Shown here: piece after piece, positions 24,366 through 36,550 of the stretch
Numbering within the stretch: the stretch's first letter is position 1
How the letters are laid out: the number at the start of each line of letters is the position of its first letter
Source of the DNA: Prostheceraeus crozeri
Taxonomy: Eukaryota > Platyhelminthes > Polycladida > Euryleptidae
Reading direction: 5' to 3'
DNA: 64,000 nt
NCBI GenBank assembly: GCA_907163375.1
Contig: CAJQUW010003633.1
Location: 1 to 64,000 of the forward strand
Program-made: the position numbers and the translations under genes
Notes under the pieces: generated by a model
What the model was told of the DNA's origin: nothing
Databases searched by the model: none
What the model saw: only the letters and a program-made list of their open reading frames with translations

Positions 24366-26313
24366 ATAGGGGAGATTGGGGACCTATGAGCATAGGGGAC
24401 CAAAGTGCATCTGCCAGTTCGACGTGATAAAGACCGAATTCGAACTTCTTCTTCTAGTTGAGTAATTCTCTGATCAAACATGACTTTCAACGGAAAAATC
24501 AAGATTTATCTCAAAATATTTTATTTGGTAGGTCTTGAAATACATTTAATGCAGTCGAAAGTAAATTTTTGAGTCTCCGTTGTTTAGTTGTTTATTTTTT
24601 CTAAATTTCATTCGTCAACATTGTGCCTAGAATAACAATAATTTTTAACATTTAAGGCATCTAGAATTGCTTCATAATTCGGGGATGGCATCTGTATACC
24701 CAGTTATTTGTCAATGTTGGTTTTTTGAAAATGAGTTGCTTTGGGGTCTAAAGTGCCCTCTGAAATGGGGACCAAAGTGCAATGCATGATAAATTTCCTT
24801 TTTTCTTTTGTATTTTACAAACCATGTATTCAGTGTCTCAACGTAATGAAATAAGTGTAATTAAACCTTAAAAATGTAATTTAATCCATCGCATGCAGCC
24901 CTTGGACGTCTGCGTCTATGGTCCATTTAAGACGTTCTATGTGAGTGAGTGCAACAATCAAATGCTCACTCATCCATGAAAACCAATTGCTATTCATGAC
25001 GTTGCCTCACTAAGTTCAGCTTCATTTTACAAAGCTTTTACGCCCATGAATATCGTATCGGGCTTTCAAAAAGCCCGCATATTCCCAGTCAACTAAAACG
25101 CTTTCAGCTAAGGGGATTTCCTGCTATCCATTCCCTCCGACTGAGTGCTTGAACTTCGTAAATTGAACAACCTTCTACAAGCACAGGCCCAATTTCTCCT
25201 GCTGATGACGGTGCCCTGTTGACGACGAGGCGTGATAATTATGTGAGCCAGTGTTACCTGAATTAATCAGACCTTATCCGACGAAGGCTCTGTCTGAAAA
25301 ATTTAAACACAAACGATCAAGAAAAAGAAAATCAACTAATTATCACCGATATGCCCCCGGAGAATGCTGCATCCAAAGGTAACGAAACCAATTCTGGAAC
25401 CCAGGACTCTTCAATTGAAAACATGGTTCAACTGGAATGTGACGAACACATTCTGGTTGAGTACAAGACAAATGTTTTTAAAGCGACATTCCCGACTCCT
25501 GTCTGTTTTTATTATGTTACATAACGCACTATTTGCATATACATGTATATTCAAAAATCGACTTTTTGGCAATTTTTGTTGGTAGACCTATCTGAAAAGT
25601 TTACTTTTTTAAAAAAATAATTGTTTACTTCCTTCTTGCCAAATCCAATATGTTGAACTATTATGACCATTTTTGTCCGTAAAGGTCATTATATTCAGAA
25701 GTCAAACACATCTTTAAATTGATGAGAAGAAAGTGGGGTAGGCCTATATAGGCCTAGGCCTATAATAAAGATTTTATCCTAGGTCAAAATATTAATCTCA
25801 TAGAGAGAAATGATTATTATTTTTGAACTCACCACATCAGAATTGACTATTTACATTTAATTAATGTAATAAAGATGCGGCCAATAAGCAATTAGTAAAA
25901 ATTGCTATAAAAAATTAATTCACTTTTTGCCTATTGATAGTTTTTATATCCACTTACTAATTCACAAAAATTAAATGAATACAGTAAAAATCATAGAAAA
26001 ATGTGCTTTAGCGATATCTATTTTATAAAATGAAATTTCCTTGCGCAATCATGGTTTTTTTATTCAGTGCACTTTGGTCCCCATGCAGTGCATATTGGTC
26101 CCCGCTATAGGGGACCAATGTGCAGGGTCGTTACATGTTACAAAAACATGTCTTGTGCAAAAACTAGATGTGCTAGAGTTACACTTCAAAAAATAATTTA
26201 TTTGTGAAGATATCTTTCACATCTGTGTAAAATTTTGAGTTCTGATTTGCAATAATTTCGTCAAAAAATGAGAATGAGTGAAAAAATGCACTTTGATCCC
26301 CAGTCTCCCCTAT
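24366..26313. mobile_element. DNA transposon-like element with GGGGACC end repeats
   Basis: AGGGGAGATTGGGGACC at 24368 is mirrored by GATCCCCAGTCTCCCCT at about 26295-26311. A 15-base word GGGGACCAAAGTGCA (24395-24409) recurs near 24765 and, inverted or with one change, near 26063, 26085, 26106 and 26287, clustering at both ends. This pattern of subterminal repeats suggests transposase-binding sites. The ~1.9 kb between has no long open frame. The superfamily is unknown and the target duplication unclear (TA possible). Confidence 0.7.
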
Positions 26314-26560
26314 TACTAAAATTGTTTAAAATGTCCCCGAAAGATGCTTTGCGTGGCATAGTTTTAAGATTGACACTAAAATTGTTTAAAAATATCATCA
26401 ATACTCTAATGTTTCGAGATCTTGTCTATTCAGATGGCTACGCGTCTGATGAAAATACGTTAACTTTGCCGAATTAAGATATGCAAGGCGTCAGGCATAC
26501 TAATTTATTTAAATTGAAATTATTCATGTGCAGACGTCATAAAGATTGCAGAGTCATTGA

Positions 26561-26928
26561 ATAGAAAGATGTCATCAGACTTCAATTAGATCACAACAAA
26601 TCCTTGGCAGTCGTAGACGCCGCCTTTGCCCTACAAGGGCTCGTTGGTGCGTCTCGAAATGGGCCAAACTAGCTTAGAATATCTAGAATGACTGAACAAG
26701 CTGAAGCACTGTATAACAGGCTGCTCTGCGGTTATTTATCCTGACTTTGAGGATTGCAGAGTGCCAGTTCGCCTGGGGAATGAATAGAAAGATGTCCTCA
26801 GACTTGAGCAATTTCAGCACAACAATTCCTTGGTAGCAGTAGACGAGCCCTTGTAGGGGACGCTACTCTCCGACTGCCGAGGAATTGTTGTGCTGAAATT
26901 GCTTAAGTGTGAGAACATCTTTCTATCT
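26561..26928. repeat. foldback MITE (hairpin) with a second half-copy
   Basis: The stretch 26786-26928 is a hairpin: ATAGAAAGATGTCCTCAGAC and AGCACAACAATTCCTTGG on the left return inverted as CCGAGGAATTGTTGTGCT and ACATCTTTCTAT on the right, arms ~55 bp, loop ~30 bp. A related half-copy starts at 26561 (ATAGAAAGATGTCATCAGAC). Confidence 0.75.
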
Positions 26929-27395
26929 AGTGTGCGATAGTGTGGATTTTAAGATGGGACATTTTATCAATTAAAATATCCCAATCCCTTGATGTACTTT
27001 TTGAAAACTCGCCAAACAAGTGCTGTTGTTGATTACGGTTCCCAATTAATGATGTCTTTAGTTATAAGTCACAATGATGTGGAGCCTTACTATACACAGT
27101 CACATACAGTCACGCCTAACTTAAGAACTATACAATATATTATGTAAGAACTAATGAATAGCAGTAACTGAAGTAAAACAGAATTTCTATTCACCTTTGT
27201 TGAGGTAACTTTTGCCGCTCTGTGATTTAGTTGACTATATTTCTCTAAATGTAATCATTTACTTGTACTGTTGGTTGTTACTTTCTTTCATCCAATTTAT
27301 TCTTAACTACACACTACTTACTTTTATATTCAGTATTATTGTGAACATCTGAAAATACTGGTAGCTTTCCATGTATGTTATGAGACCAGTGCATT

Positions 27396-27916
27396 CACAG
27401 AATTAGATTGTTTATCTGTGTCACTTTGCTAGAAGTGCAAACTGATTCAAACAAATGGCACATGCAGGAACTTAATAAGTGGGCAAAAAGAAATTTTTAA
27501 TACCTTGCAGAGATAGGAAAAATAGTCGTGCGTCGCTTGCGGATTGCTCTAAATTCCTTCAAAATGCTCCGATCGCCACGATTCCTTCAGATTCGAAGAA
27601 TTCAGATCATTGCGCAAAAGTTTTCTCGATAATGTTGGGCCCTCCGATCATTTTTAAAAAGTTAGCAGGCGCATGAAAAAACGTTCACAAACTTCTCTGT
27701 AGAACTTGACATCGACTGTGTCTCTTTGCTGTGTGATCCGGTTGATAACAGTCACAGAAACTTTGTACAATTTGTCGTTTTTAATGCTGAACTGGCTTCT
27801 CATTGTTCGATTGCTATGGTATTTAGTCAGCAGATTGTGCCATTTCAATAACGTTGCACGTTCCAATGCTTCCCTTCTAGTCAAACGGAAGAAGAGACGA
27901 CCTGTCTAATTCTGTG
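27396..27916 (+). mobile_element. hAT-type MITE, third full copy, 521 bp
   Basis: It starts CACAGAATTAGATTG and ends GTCTAATTCTGTG, with an exact 8-bp duplication AGTGCATT on both sides (27388-27395 and 27917-27924). The left ~270 bp match 22934-23533 (AATAAGTGGGCAAAAAG, GTCGTGCGTCGCTTGCGGAT), while the right half is unrelated sequence that retains the same end. Internal sequence was thus exchanged while the ends were kept. Confidence 0.92.
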
Positions 27917-27929
27917 AGTGCATTAGTCC

Positions 27930-28890
27930 AGTGTTTCTTAACCTTTACTTTTCGCGGACAAAGACTTACGCAAAGTGAACTACGCGGACTATACATATCA
28001 TATGTAACAGCGTCAATGAAATCGCGCGGAAATACAATTTAGAATATTTGTCTCAAATTCACTCTCTGCAGATGATATGTCCTGTAACTCCTGTATAAAG
28101 AATGATCGCGAGTCAGATGTGACTAGTAATAACGAAACATCTAGAAAAGCAATAAATACTATTTCTGTAGCCTATACAATAACGGTATATACAATACTGC
28201 AGCACGTCAACTGAGCGAGCCAATTGGAATAGCGCATTCTTTAGGCAACCGTGAAAAATTGATAAAACACAGTGCGTCATCGTAGTAGTGGATAGCTGAC
28301 GGTGACTGAAGCGTAATTTGCAGCTAAGTGGCGCTATCATTAACACGTAGCTGTGTCAGCGTAGCCATGAAGACACATGATCTGTAGATGCTTTCTATTC
28401 TAATCACATTGAAGAAATACTTCTTCGACTGTGAGACAGCGTCATCGCTTCAATAAACCAAATCAAAGACAAAGGAAGATGTCTTTGTTGCGAATCCGTC
28501 ATTGATTAAGTGCTTTTATTTATTTCATGTTCTTTGTTTATTTTATTTATTTCACATGAACTTTGCGGACGGAACACCTCTTACACAGGATCAACGTTCG
28601 GATAAGTTCAAACATCGCATAATTGCAAAATTTTCTGTCGTTCTGACATAAGTCGTAAGTGCATGATGAAGCACGAAAATGAATTCGTGAAATGTGTGGC
28701 TATTGCAATGATTCGCTGTGGACGCAGTGTAGGCGTAATGGTAGTAAAGAATTGAATGCATCTCATGTAGGCTTGTTTGAAATTGGTGGGTGCGTTGGTG
28801 TAGAGAAGGAAACGTTGCAAGACAGAAAGAAACAGCAAGACCAAAAAATACAAATAGAGTCACAGACCGAGAGCTGATGATTTCAGCGAA
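27930..28890. other. unassigned; possible hAT terminus at left
   Basis: CAGTGTTTCTTAACCTTTA at about 27931 resembles the end of Charlie-type hAT elements, followed by a CGCGGAC word, and a GCGGACGG word appears near 28566. I find no matching inverted end, so the element is not delimited. Confidence 0.3.
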
Positions 28891-29119
28891 GAAAATCGGT
28901 CTCAGAACGCTTCGCATCTAGCAACAGGCTGCTGGCATCAACTGTTGCGTTAGAACTACGCATCGACGAACTACATTTGACAGAAGAAAGATTTAAATCT
29001 TGTAGACATGCTGTACGCATATCACTCAAAAACGTTTTGAATTTTGATGGATTTATGCGATAGCTTTCTCGCATAAATGAATCCAACATGACAATGCGCA
29101 GCGGCACAGATCACACCAG

Positions 29120-29335
29120 CCAAGCAATTAAGTAACTCTTATGGCCTTCACACTCTCCTGATCTTTCACCAGTAGAGCTTACGTAGGATGACATCGATGA
29201 AAGGAAACTCGCATCCACAGTCTCCTACCAACTTCGAACCACTCCGAAAAATTGGTTGAAGAGCAATGAGAACGCATTGAGCAAGAGAGATCGGGTGAAC
29301 TCTATGAACAATAGAATTTGAGCTTGCATTATGAT
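29120..29335 (+). pseudogene. Tc1-like transposase C-terminus, remnant
   Basis: The translation reads LLWPSHSPDLSPVELT, then DDIDERK and LKSNENALSKRDRVNSMN. The SPDLSPxE block with DDIDER is the third catalytic block of Tc1 transposases. In-frame stops and lack of the rest show a short dead fragment. No terminal repeats were found. Confidence 0.6.
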
Positions 29336-29420
29336 GTTAGGGGCCATGCAAGTTGCTTTTATTTTTGAATTTTTATCATTTAAAGTTATAGTTTTGATCA
29401 TAGAGTAAGCATATATAGGC

Positions 29421-30224
29421 AGAGTGTCGACTTAAAAAAGTATCTGTATACAGTGAAAACTTTTATATCAAAAGATTCAGTTTTTTAAGGAGATTACGTT
29501 CCTGCGATCCAAAAAATCATTTGAGCAGTTTTGAAAAATCTAAATTTTTGCCAATTTATATATTAGCGACATGATGCCCCTTTATAAGTAGTATGAAACA
29601 CGTTAGATATCAAAAGGAATGAATATTTGCTAATAAGCATCCTAACTAAGCGGAACTTAATAAAATAAAGGAAATCTAATGAACGGCATTATAATGGAAT
29701 TCTTCATGAAAAAATCGAGATCTTATTCGTGTTTTCTTGGCTGACATTTCAACTTTTATTTCAATTTTCAGCGGCGTGATTTTATGATTCACTAAATTCA
29801 TGTTGCATTGCTTGAATCTGAATAGTGATGTTGAACCATTTCCATCTTTTTAAGTCAATTGAAATCATTAATTGTCTTTGATTATGTTATTTTGCTGTAC
29901 CAGTAGCAGGTTGCCTATGATATGATCACGCTTAAGAAGATTCTCTTGAGGTTCAGCACGAAAGCAATAGCAGGTCATCGAGTTTCTAATTTAACAGGCA
30001 TCACCTGTCCAAAGCTGTTATGACACTGAGAATCTGTAAAATATCATCATTCCTTCTGCACTATATCATTATCATTCAAATCCGTGATAATTTCTCCCAA
30101 ACTGCATAAATGTGCATATCTCACATTTGGAAATAGTTCCAACTGTATTCACCTCGAGTTCATCTAATAAAATCGAAAGTGTATACACATTGGGGATTTA
30201 ATAAATGCTGAGTTGACACTCTAC
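29421..30224 (+). repeat. interspersed repeat family R, copy A (804 bp)
   Basis: It starts AGAGTGTCGACTTAAAAAAG and ends TGAGTTGACACTCTAC, giving short inverted ends (GTAGAGTGTC-ACT). It matches 41068-41890 in reverse orientation along its length. No coding capacity seen. Superfamily unknown. Confidence 0.75.
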
Positions 30225-30506
30225 GTACCACACTTGCTCTGTGGTTTTGATGCTACTTCATCAATGAAAATAATGGTCCATACAATTCTAAGTGCTAAAA
30301 TTTTTCAGTCACGCTGTATACATGTAGATACCTGTATATATCAATATATATATCTCTGGTTCCAAAAATACCCACAATTGTATATGAAGCATAGCTATCT
30401 ATTTTCCAGCCAAAATTATTTGACTCATCACAGAAACTTCATCATGACATCATTTCACATTTGATTGCTAATTGCACCCATCGTAGGCCTACATTATGAG
30501 TCTACG
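30225..30506. other. no gene seen
   Basis: Short AT-rich linker between repeat copy A and the next MITE. Confidence 0.5.
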
Positions 30507-30956
30507 TACACTAGGTGACATGCCACGCGTAATTACGGAGCATCCTAAACATCCGTGGTTAAAGACATTCTATTCTTCTACCCGCGTACATACGCTGTGC
30601 ACTAAGAGTCAGAAATCACTTGATCTGATGCTGTTAAAACACGGGGAATGTTTATGAATACGCGCGGGCGAGCGTTTAGTTTGTGCGTCGTCTACGGTTG
30701 TCTGCGTTGCCGCTTGAACCACGAATGAACCGCTAAGCATGTTCTGTCTTCACTGAGCATGAAATTGAGGTCCTATCACATTATTTAGCCTCTGATACAT
30801 GCGGACACATGAGACGCAAAGTCTACATCACAGGACTGCCCACAGATGTTGCAGGAATGTCACGCGCAATAGCCACGGATGTTTAGGGTCATGTGTAATT
30901 ACGCGTAGTTTACGTGTGAATTACGCGTAATTGAACGTGGCATGTCACCTAGTGTA
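30507..30956. mobile_element. MITE-like element, 450 bp
   Basis: TACACTAGGTGACATGCCAC at the left and GTGGCATGTCACCTAGTGTA at the right are perfect inverted repeats; CACGG-TGTTTAGG words near the ends are also inverted. A ~24-bp imperfect direct repeat (ACATTATGAGTCTACGTA against ACATAATGAGTCTATGTA) flanks it at 30489 and 30967, too long for a usual target duplication. Confidence 0.8.
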
Positions 30957-30995
30957 GTATTAGGCTTACATAATGAGTCTATGTAGTAGCCTAGT

Positions 30996-32638
30996 CTCTC
31001 TAACAAAAGAAACCTACCAGGTAGATTTTCGAAATTTTTACAATATTGAAAGCTTTCAATTTGACTTCAGGTACATATCTGCATTCATGCAGTCTTAACA
31101 AGCATTGTGAGGTAGGTCGTGGTGAATACAACTCACAAGACGCCTCGTAACAATAGCCTTTTGTTAAATGACGATTTCATGATTTCACGGTCTGCATTTT
31201 GACGAAATGAATTGAACTGTGATAATCGAGTTCTGTCAGTCAGCAGGTATCTAAAAAACAGGTTATTGCATCGATTGGAAAGATGTCACGACTGAAAGAA
31301 GACGCACGAAACCAAGCGATTGGCCTTTTGACTGCTGGCTGGTCTATCTCTGAAGTTGCACGCCACTTGACGTGTGTAGGGCAACAATAAGAGATCTGCA
31401 GCATAGATGGAGGACTAGAGGGAGCACGAATGACCGACCACGGACTGGGAGACCGCGTGTGACGTCCCACAGGGAAGATCGGTACATTCGGCTGGCACAT
31501 CTACGTGATCGCTTCAGAACAGCACAAGCAACTGCCGACAACTTCCGGGGACGTGATGGAAGACGGATCAGTAACATGACCGTTTTGAGACGTCTACGGG
31601 AAGTAAACATACGCGCTTATCGACCTTCCCAACGATGGCGTTTATCATACCATCATATCCGGGAGCGGCTGAGATGGGCTCGAGCACACTTTCGTTGGAA
31701 TTTCATTCAGTGGCAATCAGTTGTCTTTTTTGATGAGTCAAGATTCCTTTTGGAGCGGCATGATGGAAGGGTTCGTGTTTGCCGACGAAGAGGAGAACGA
31801 TTCCATGCCTGCTGCATTCAAGAAGCCGCACACTTTGGGCGAGGAAGCGTCATGGTGTGGGGAGCAATGTCGGCGAACTACCACGCTCCACTCATCCGCG
31901 TTCAAGGCAACTTGACATCGTCCCGGTATGTTGCGGAAATTCTGCAGCCTCATCTTCTTCCTTTCATGGAGCAACATAGACCTGGTCTTATCTTCATGCA
32001 AGACAACGCACCTGCTCATCGCGCGAGTTCAACTCAGAGCTTCCTGAACGACACGAGCATCGATCAGTTGAGTACTTGACCAGCCCATTCTCCTGATATT
32101 AATCCCATCGAGCACGTGTGGGATCACCAACACGCGCTCTTCAACATCCTCCGACAACACTAAATCAGCTCGCGACATGCTTGAGTGCAGCTTGGAACAA
32201 CATCCCACAGACTTTCATGAGACGACTGGTATTCAGTATGACAAGGCGTTGTGCAGCTGTTGTTGATGCCCGAGGAGGTTATACTCGCTACTGACTCTTT
32301 TGTTAACCTTATCTTTGCCTATTTAATAAATTTTTGCTTGGAAGTTGCTGTTTCATGTTTTCCATAAACGCACTTTTATCTGAAATAATTTGATCAAGTA
32401 ATGCAGTTTTCATCCATGGGTGTACGCTTCACAAGAGATGCCTCACAATAGCAGACTACGTAGCAATATACGATTTAATTGATTTTCTATTGGAAAGCAT
32501 TAATATAGAGTATCATATATCTAGAATATATATAGAATACAATATAGAATATAGACATGTGCCTTTAAGACAAATTGAACGCTTTCAACATTGTAAAAAT
32601 TTCGAAAATCTACCTGGTAGGTTTCTTTTGTTAGAGAG
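30996..32638 (+). mobile_element. Tc1-like transposon with ~60-bp inverted ends
   Basis: CTCTCTAACAAAAGAAACCT at the left end recurs inverted at the right (AGGTTTCTTTTGTTAGAGAG, ending 32638), and the similarity continues for about 60 bp through ACCTGGTAGATTTTCG. The right side is followed by TA. The 1.64-kb length is that of a full Tc1 element. It carries one recently inactivated transposase. Confidence 0.88.
31283..32294 (+). pseudogene. Tc1-like transposase, recently dead
   Basis: Starting at ATG 31283, the protein begins with a paired-type HTH (MSRLKEDARNQAIGLLTAGW, then SISEVARHLTC), a second HTH with a GRP motif (RPRTGRPRVT), then the DDE catalytic triad: FFDESRF, FMQDNAPAHRA and HSPDINPIEHVWD. 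It ends AVVDARGGYTRY with TGA at 32292-32294, about the usual 340 residues. A frame change lies near 31370, a stop (TGA where Trp is usual) precedes PAHSPD near 32080, and another frame change lies after the third catalytic block. It would have cut and pasted the surrounding element. Confidence 0.9.
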
Positions 32639-32654
32639 TATATTAGGTCTACAT

Positions 32655-32885
32655 TAGGTAGAATAGCAGCTCAGTATAAACAAAATCCCCAGTGTGCTTG
32701 CAGTTTCGATTTTATTAGATGAATTCGAGTTGTGATCCAGCATACTGCGTGAGTTTAGCAAATGTTTGCAGTTTTGTGGAAATTGCCACAGAAATGATAG
32801 ATCAATGTGATCATGATGGCATTTCAGCAGAAAGATATATTTTCGTGTCAGTCAGTCAATTGAAACCACATGCTAGTTGATAGTC
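32655..32885. repeat. repeat family R, partial copy C
   Basis: TTAGGTAGAATAGCAGCTCA, then CGATTTTATTAGAT-AATTCGAG and GCAGTTTTG-GGAAATTGCCA match the first ~230 bp of copy B at 41068. It lies directly right of the Tc1 element. Confidence 0.6.
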
Positions 32886-33159
32886 AGTTGATATATTCCG
32901 TTTTGCGACTACTTTCATGCAGACTTGTCCAAAGCTTATTCGGAAAAATGGTGTGATATCTTCAGAATCCATATTTTTATCTCCTACATTCACTTAAGCC
33001 TGTGAATCTTGCCTGATTCTTGCCAAGGAACGATTGAGTAATGGACATTTAATTGCATAGTTTCACATGAGAATTGCAACTGAAATTCAGTAAATTGTTC
33101 AATCATTTCGCTTATGGAACTCTGCTATTCAGTTATGAAGCTAAAAGTCTCGTTTAGTA

Positions 33160-34503
33160 AGTACCCCGTAACCGCGTTTTTTCCTTAAATCTTTATTATC
33201 AATTATAAAGTCATTTCAAAATTCACGAATTCCCTAAACATAGTCACCTCCAATTGCAATAACTCTTTCCACGTGCTCTTCCAGTTCTTTCGATGCCTTT
33301 TCCATTCGAAGTGCTGTAAATTTGGGAAGTTCTTCATTCAAAAAGTCATGGATTTCATGCACAACAAAGAAATCACTTTTTCTTACGGATTCCAGTCTTG
33401 GGAAAGCTTAGCAATCGCATAAATTTCAGTCAGGACTGTATGGTGGTTGCTTTAATAACCGTACATTTTTTTCAATCAGGAAATTTGTGGTGATTGCAGA
33501 TACGTGTGGTCGTGCGTTGTCTTGAATCAGTCGAATGTTTTGAAACAAAATGGACTGAGGCACAATGTCTTCAGATGATTTTTCAGATTTCTTAGGAATT
33601 GCACGTATCTTTCGGAGTTGATAGTCTCGCATTGACGCAAGATCTCAAAGGAATGGTGGCCTGTCTGCGATAGAGTCAAGATAAACATGACTTTTACTTC
33701 CATGGGTGTTCTTTTGGCAGTTTTGACGGGTGGAGAATCGCCACCTGGAGTAACCCAGCTTCGTATTGCGTGGATTCACATTTCGCAGGTAAATCCATTT
33801 CTCGTCTATTGTAATCAAATTCTTTCTTGCTAAACGCGACTTCAGTTGTTCGAGCATATCTTGGCACCTTTCATACCTGACGGCCTTGTTATATGGAGTC
33901 AATTGGTGAAGAACCCAACGAGTATGAATCCACATCTTCTCCAGATTTACGCTTAGGATTATCTGCCATTGATTGAGTGATGGCAACAGTTCGTGCGATT
34001 GCTCTTGTTGACAAGCTGTTGTTATCATCAATCAAACGTTTGATTTCTTCTACTTTTTTATATCTTTCGGCGGAGTAATTTCTGCCACTACCATCGATTC
34101 GGCTGAAAGTGCATCTGTTTCCTTCTTTGAATTCTTTGCATAATTCTTGTATCCTTCTGACACTTAATGATTGATCTGGCCAAGATTGCATTAGGATCGT
34201 ATGGATTTTTGTCGCTGTATAGTTGCACCGTCTGAGAGATTAAATTAAGAAACACATTTTTTCTTTCGTACATTCCATGCTGAATGCCAATATTATTGCC
34301 AGTTGAGATGATATTGTCAAAGTGGCTAGAAATCTTGCAATATAGAATTTAAATAATTCATCATAGATGAATTTACTACAATGATCGATACGACTATGTA
34401 GATATCTGCTCAATTTGAATGCCATTTTACGTCTTCTTATTGACAACAATTGATATAGTCATTTATTATAGTCGTTTTCAATGAAAAAACGCGTTTTTTA
34501 CGA
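33160..34503 (-). mobile_element. mariner transposon, inactivated
   Basis: GTAACCGCGTTTTTTCC near 33168 and GAAAAAACGCGTTTTTTAC near 34483 form inverted ends about 1.34 kb apart, a normal mariner length. The transposase is on the minus strand. I cannot define the exact end bases or the TA duplication. Confidence 0.72.
33236..34290 (-). pseudogene. mariner (D,D,D type) transposase, degenerate
   Basis: Blocks in order on the minus strand are an N-terminal HTH (VRRIQELCKEFKEGNRCTF), a linker with a RAIARTV block, WVLHQLTPYNKAVRYERC, the first Asp in LITIDEKWIYLRN, the second in LIQDNARPHVSA and the third in PPYSPDLNLCD. The C-terminus reads KELEEHVERVIAIGGDYV. The SPDL-x2-CD arrangement is typical of mariner rather than Tc1. 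Multiple frame changes separate the blocks. Confidence 0.82.
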
Positions 34504-34639
34504 CTCAGCCTATAGTTACGCCCACAGCGGATTGGCTCGCAAATATATCAGCTGACCATTCACCCGCCCCGAGTCAGACAAGTGTGTGTCATTTGTCTGT
34601 CAAACAGCGAACCAAATTCTCCCGGTAGGCTCCTAACAA

Positions 34640-35224
34640 CAACAAGTCATTTATGCGGACGGTGAGTGGTGTCCTTTGTTAGAACCGTGTGATGTCCTCC
34701 CTCTTCTTGAGAAGTTGTCTTTGAATAAGGCTACAGGTTCTGACTTTATTCCGAATAAACCGACTTCACCTTTTATGTGCGAGCCACTTTGTCACATAAT
34801 AAACTCGTGTATCTTTCAAAGAGTAGAACCATCATTATTCAAATTGTACTCTGTATCACTTGGTCCGAAAACGACAACGGCAAACTTGAGTAATTCACGA
34901 CCAAATACACTGTTGGGCTTTGCAGCGAAATTGCTTGAGACACATATACTCGTATTAAGCCACATGCAATATCGTTTGTATTGTGATTTTTCGCTCTTCC
35001 AATTTGGAAGTAAGCGCAAGTCTGACACTGCTTGTTGTCTCATTTCGATTCACGACTTTGTCACAAAATGCTTGGAGATCCCCAATGTTTGCTCATGTGT
35101 CGCGGTCAATCATGATTTTTCCAAGGCATTTGATACCATCGATCACTGTATTTTATTGAAAGAACTTTGTAGTCCCTATTATCCTGACGGCTTTGTTCAA
35201 ATAGAAATTCCTGTACATCTTTAA
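34640..35224 (+). pseudogene. CR1/Jockey-like LINE RT fragment
   Basis: LSLNKATGSDFIPNK, NSRPNTLLGFAAKLLET and VNHDFSKAFDTIDHCILLKE are blocks 1 to 4 of a non-LTR RT. The copy stops before the catalytic YxDD box. It precedes, and may belong with, the LINE pieces that follow, but it repeats domains found again further right, so it is a separate copy. Confidence 0.75.
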
Positions 35225-35879
35225 CTAACAGAGTTACCACTGTGTGCAGGCTGACGTACGGTTGCATGCTGTCTCTTGTCCTACTTTGCTTTGGTCTTTT
35301 CGTTCATTTTTGGAGTGATCATTGGGCCCATAATATTAGTGTTTGATATCATTGGAATTGTTGGGATCTGAGCTGATCATTTTCGTTGGTTAAATTATTG
35401 TATTGTGAACCGTAGCCGTTTTCTGGGGGATTTTCTGACGTTCACATTCATAGTGGTGATATTCGCTCGATCCGATCACCTGCCTGCGAATATTGCAGTG
35501 GAATTCCTATTTCTAGCCACGATATCTATAAATAGCAACATCGTTCAACTGCTGAATCCTTGTGCAGTGTCTTCTTTCACGCGATTGTTGAAGTGCGTTG
35601 CACAGCTGGGACTGTCAGCTGTTTACCATCAAATCAGCTGTTATCAGGATTGAATTGTCAACCTCTCCTTGTCGATCGAACATCAAAATATCGATTTTTT
35701 GTCACTTGACCTACAATCCCTGCCAATCTCTACAATCTCTCCGTACATCAATTCGTATTGTGTCATGCCAACAACGGATGAATTACTTCTGCTTGACGAA
35801 TCAGATATACGATCAAAGAAGTAGCCTGACCAAGCAGAACTTGATCGAAGCATTCATTGAGCTGCGACGATGAAACGTA

Positions 35880-36550
35880 GACTCAGATCTCCTTTATGAG
35901 AAAATCGAACAAAAAATTCAAAATGTTTTAAGTCCAACAGTTGATAAAGTAACTTCTTTGATTGCAAAATTAGAAGATCTCCAGAGCAAGTATGATAAAT
36001 TATTACAGGAACATGAAGAATTGAAAAAGAATTTCGGTAGTTTTTGGGATATAAATGATAATATCATAAATGAGGCTTAACTGAGAATTCAGAAGGAACG
36101 TAATGTCATTATTTCAGGACTACCTGAATCCAAGTCAGGATCAGTTGAAGAGAGAATGACACTGCTTATTGAGAAGGTGAAAGAGATCTTTCAAACGCTA
36201 GATCTTGACCCTCCAACGATTTCGCGTGTTCGAAGACTGGGATGAACCGAGTACAGAGCAGCGCATTTTGTGACTTGTTAACTTTCAGAACATTGACGAC
36301 AAATTTTAAATCTTGAGGAAATCTTCGTCGTTGCATTCCTACCCCAACTTTAAGTCCATATATGTAAACCCAGGTCGCACTCCCATGCAACAAGCAAGGA
36401 ATAAAGAATTGCGAGAGCAGTTGAGGAAAAGAAGGGATGAGGGCATCGACGTGGTGCTCTACAAAGGAAAGATAACACTGCGAAGCTCGATGAAGAATTT
36501 TCAGAAAGGTTTTAGTACAGAGAGACAATTCCCGCGATCTGCCTTCATCG
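35880..36550 (+). pseudogene. LINE ORF1-like remnant
   Basis: A coiled-coil segment (VTSLIAKLEDLQSKYDKLLQ) is followed by KERNVIISGLPES, RVRRLG and, in another frame, FKSIYVNPGRTPMQQARNKE and LREQLRKRRDEGIDVV. This succession is that of ORF1 nucleic-acid-binding proteins of CR1/Jockey-type LINEs. Several stops and frame changes break it. The apurinic endonuclease of ORF2 follows directly. Confidence 0.7.
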
